Of a stretch of 13,486 nt of DNA, positions 10,793 to 13,486 are shown one piece after another. Each line of letters begins with the position of its first letter. Positions within the stretch are counted from its first letter, which is position 1. Source of the DNA: an uncultured Aquincola sp. (GTDB taxonomy: Bacteria; Pseudomonadota; Gammaproteobacteria; Burkholderiales; Burkholderiaceae); NCBI GenBank assembly GCA_937883885.1, contig CAKZXL010000772.1, positions 1 to 13,486 on the forward strand, in the 5' to 3' direction. A program made the translations under genes and the position numbers. The notes under the pieces are model-generated. The model was given only the letters and a program-made list of their open reading frames with translations. It searched no databases and had not been told where the DNA came from.

Positions 10793-10823
10793 GAAACCGC
10801 TACTTTTTGCACCGATCCCAAGG
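10793..10823. repeat. Imperfect direct repeat, copy 1
   Basis: The 31 bases begin GAAACCGCT and contain TGCACCGATCCCA. They recur at 10878-10907 with few differences, 85 bases further on in the same orientation. The function is unknown. Confidence 0.55.
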
Positions 10824-10877
10824 ATAGCCATTTGGCCGGAACGCAGTAAGTCATTGATTCGTTTAAGCGCGGATTTC

Positions 10878-10907
10878 GAAACCGCTTCTTCTGCACCGAT
10901 CCCATGG
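10878..10907. repeat. Imperfect direct repeat, copy 2
   Basis: The 30 bases begin GAAACCGCT and contain TGCACCGATCCCA, matching 10793-10823 in the same orientation. The copy ends about 75 bases from the transposase stop codon, so the pair could be remnants of a transposon end or of a duplication on insertion. Confidence 0.55.
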
Positions 10908-10980
10908 CGAGGTAGCTGGCGCGGGGGGCGGAGCTGAACCGTCGCAGAGGGCCCGGCCAGCTCGGCCCAGTTCCGCCCAT

Positions 10981-13486
10981 TCAAGCGCGCCTGCGCTGTG
11001 GCTGCTGGCGCTGCAGGAGCGTGGCCGCGTGCCGCTCGATCCCAAAGGACAGGGTCCCCCGAAAGTTGATGTTCCCGAACTGCACCGGCCCCATGCGGCG
11101 GATCCAGGCCTCTTCGACTGGCTGCTTCTCCTTGCGCCGCCGGTCGACGACTTCCTGCATCTTCATGGTGTTCCAGGCGATGACTATATTGGTCAGCAGG
11201 GCGTGCGAGCCCGAGATGGCGCGCATCTCGTCGCCCCGGCGGCCGCGCTCCGGGAGCAGCCGGCCATGAAAGATGGCGCGCTGCAGCTGGTGCACCGATT
11301 CGCCCCGGTTGAGCAGGGTATGAATCTCTCGACGGAAGTCCGGGTTGCTGAAGAAGTCGCACAGGTAGAGCGTGCGCAGCAGGCGGCCCAGGTGGTCAGC
11401 GGCCTTGTGCAGGGGAGCGCCTTGGGCCGCGCTGCCCATGCGCTCCAGCACCAGCTTTGCAGAGATCCGCCCCGTTCGGATTGAGGCGACCAGGCGCAGC
11501 AGTTCATCCCAGCCTTTGACGATCGCTCGCTTGGACACGTCGCAGAGGGCGGCCGTGCGGACTGCCGCCGGTACCGCCATCCCTCGCGGCAGGAACAGGC
11601 GCCGCTCGGAGAGATTGCGCAGCTGAGGGCACAGATCGAAGCCCAGCAGCTTGGCCACCGCCATCGCGACGTTGGTGTAGCCATGCGTATCGACCGCCAG
11701 CAGCGACAGCTTGATGCCGTCCTCGACGCGGGCGTTGTGCTGCTCCACGCCTTCGAGCGCGGCGCCGGCCTGGCGCTCGTTGAGCACGATCGGCTGGTCA
11801 TAGATGACGCCGTAGGTGCTGAGCACATGGGTGTAGAAGCCCACGGCGTAGGTGCGCCGGCGCGGGTCGATGCGGGCGCTGAAGAGGTGCTTGGAGGCAT
11901 CCAAGGCCATCATGTCGGCCCGAGGCCTTGTCGGCCTTGCCCCAGAGTTCGGCGATCGGAAAGCGGCGCTGGAAGGCGACGACCCGCTCGTTGGCGCGGC
12001 GCAGCCGCCCCTGGGCTTCAAGTGCGCGCATGGCGGCCGTGACATGGGCGGCCTCCAGACCGGGCACCATGGCGGCGACTCCCTTGGCGTCGTTCTCCGT
12101 GCCATGGGCCAGCAAGGCACCGTAGCAGCCGAGCAGCTCTTGGATCGAACCGGGCTTGCGGCCCAGCAGCACTTCGCTGAAGCCAACGTGCACATCCACT
12201 TCGACGATGAGGTCGCTGAATTGCGTCTCACCGATCGCGGCGGCGATCAACTCTCGGTTGCGCCGCACCTCGTCATCCACTTCCAGCGGCGCGAGCGCGG
12301 GCAGGCGGAACTCTCCCTGCGCATCGATTTCCACGCCACCCCCCTCGATCGCCTCGGCCAGGCCGCGCAGGCCGACCTCCAGATTGGCGTTCAAGCGTTC
12401 GAGGAACTTCTTCCGATCGGTCGTCAGGCTCAGGGCGCTGATCAGCTGGCTGCGCTCCTTCTTCCATTGCGCGGGCGGGATGAGCATCTCCTCCCGGTTG
12501 CGGTACTCCTGGCTGTGATTGATCCAGAGCCGCCCGGCGCGCAGGTCCCGGCGGACCGAGACCAGGGTGCAGGCGCGCAGCGCTGCCAGCGCGCGTACGC
12601 GGTTGGGGTCGCTCAGCAATGCGTGCCAGGTCGGATCGGCCTGACCCAGATCGAAGTCCCTCGGCAACTCCCTGGCGTTGCCCTCGCGAAGCGCGCGCAG
12701 CACGCCGACCAGTTTGAGCGAGGCCGTGGCGACATGGCCCTGGATGTCCAGCCCGACCAGCGCATTGAGCAAGGCGGAAACTCTTGCCGCGTCGTCCACC
12801 AGGCCTTGGCGCACCAGGGCGGCCCGACTGAAGCGCTGCTCGCTTTCATGGGCGGGTAGCAGTTGCTTGGGGGCCGCGATCTTCTGCTCGTCGGCCTGGT
12901 CCTCACCATGGACGATCGCGCGGATCTGGTTCTGGCGCTCGCGGTAGTGCGTCAGGCCGCGAGTCTGTTTGGCTTGCACGCGTACGGTGGCATGCCGCAT
13001 CAGGTCGCTGATGCGACGCGCGGCCATGAACAGCTCCGTGTCGGTCAAGTTCAGCAGGGTCATGCGAAGGAAGCAGACCACTTCCAAGGCTTGCGAGTCG
13101 GGCTTGAGGCGCCTGGTTTCGATGGGCGGTCGGTTGACGACTCCTTGGCCGTAGGCGCGCATTCGGGGTCCCGATAGGCCTTCCAAGGTCCAGTCATGCA
13201 CGCCAAGCTGTTTCAGGTAGCTGATCTTGTTGGTCACCTCGGCAAGGCCGCTCGGGCTGTGCTTACCGACGGAGCCTTTGAGCCACTCCAGCACCGAGCC
13301 GCCACCCCGGCCACGGCGCTTGCTATGCACGGCCGCCAGCAGCCGGGTGAGCTGCTCATCCGACAGCTGATGAAGCGGTTCTTCAGCACTGCAGCCGACG
13401 TCGTGGAGGAAGGCACCCCGGCCCTCGCCGAGAAGTTGCGGCAGGCCACGCCGCACTGGACGAGGCACACGCATGCCACGCACCTC
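10981..13486 (-). pseudogene. tnpA: Tn3-family transposase (TnpA), frameshifted and cut by the window edge
   Basis: A large Tn3-family DDE transposase that would cut and join transposon ends. The first part (13483 to about 11920) reads as an open frame with typical text such as HRPP-like NRPPIETRRL, QALEVVCFLRMTLL and RRISDLMRHA. It then shifts frame at a CCC run (11919-11921, plus strand): removing one base restores KASADMMALD and joins the catalytic domain. The catalytic residues remain: D in MMALDASKH (11901-11899), D in LLAVDTHGYTN (11691-11689) and E in LLNRGESVHQ (11301-11299). The C-terminus is intact and ends at TGA 10983-10981. The two in-frame parts total about 835 residues; Tn3 transposases are near 1000, so the N-terminus lies beyond the window. 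It is inactive if the extra base is real, and it may equally be a sequencing error. No resolvase gene is seen. Confidence 0.9.
11919..11921 (-). other. Frameshift site in the Tn3 transposase
   Basis: On the minus strand the gene reads GCC TCG GGC CGA CAT. Deleting one G of the GGG run gives GCC TCG GCC GAC ATG ATG, restoring ASADMM and the correct catalytic-domain frame. This is a single-base insertion relative to the inferred parent. Confidence 0.8.

Larger units (their letters stand above)
9782..10980. other. Gene-poor relic region between the transposase and sHsp20
   Basis: About 1.2 kb holding no gene I can recognise. Reading frames here are short and resemble no family known to me. What can be seen is the sHsp20 leader (9782-9900), a decayed Tn3 transposase fragment (10137-10253), a bulged hairpin (10723-10751) and an imperfect direct repeat (10793-10823 and 10878-10907). 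It looks like the scrambled edge of a mobile island. The 38-bp terminal repeat expected for a Tn3-family element was not identified next to the transposase stop at 10981. Confidence 0.6.

Overview
The window holds a compact, GC-rich protein quality-control and envelope-stress gene cluster, all on the minus strand, flanked by transposon debris. The high GC content and the transposon types suggest a proteobacterium, probably a beta- or gammaproteobacterium such as a Burkholderiales member or a Pseudomonas. The sequence alone does not fix the species. The gene set (small heat shock protein, ClpG/ClpK-type disaggregase, FtsH, thioredoxin, PsiE, Deg protease) matches my knowledge of the mobile 'locus of heat resistance' (LHR), also called the 'transmissible locus of protein quality control' (TLQC). 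The YfdX, HdeD and KefB genes I associate with larger versions of that island are not in this window.

Layout, right to left, in the direction of transcription. At 13486-10981 lies a Tn3-family transposase gene cut by the window edge and broken by a single-base frameshift near 11920. At 10980-9782 there is about 1.2 kb with no intact gene; it carries a decayed second fragment of a Tn3 transposase (10137-10253), a short imperfect direct repeat and a strong hairpin. From 9781 to 113 runs the gene cluster: sHsp20 (9781-9215), ClpG/ClpK AAA+ disaggregase (9115-6260), a cardiolipin-synthase-like phospholipase D protein (6263-4818), FtsH (4790-2910), TrxC-like thioredoxin (2913-2476), PsiE (2438-1956), a membrane-anchored Deg serine protease (1847-696), and a small two-helix membrane protein with a CxxC motif (523-113). 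At 99-1 are the terminal inverted repeat and the first 19 codons of an IS3-family orfA.

The genes are co-directional. Two junctions (clpG/pld and ftsH/trx) are ATGA overlaps, and most other gaps are 27-110 bases, so they probably form one or a few transcripts. A combined role can be inferred. sHsp20 holds unfolding proteins and ClpG disaggregates them. FtsH and Deg remove damaged membrane and periplasmic proteins, thioredoxin repairs disulfides, and the phospholipase D protein and PsiE act in the membrane. This fits transferable tolerance to heat or other protein-damaging stress. The flanking transposase relics and the IS end fit a mobile, partly decayed island border.
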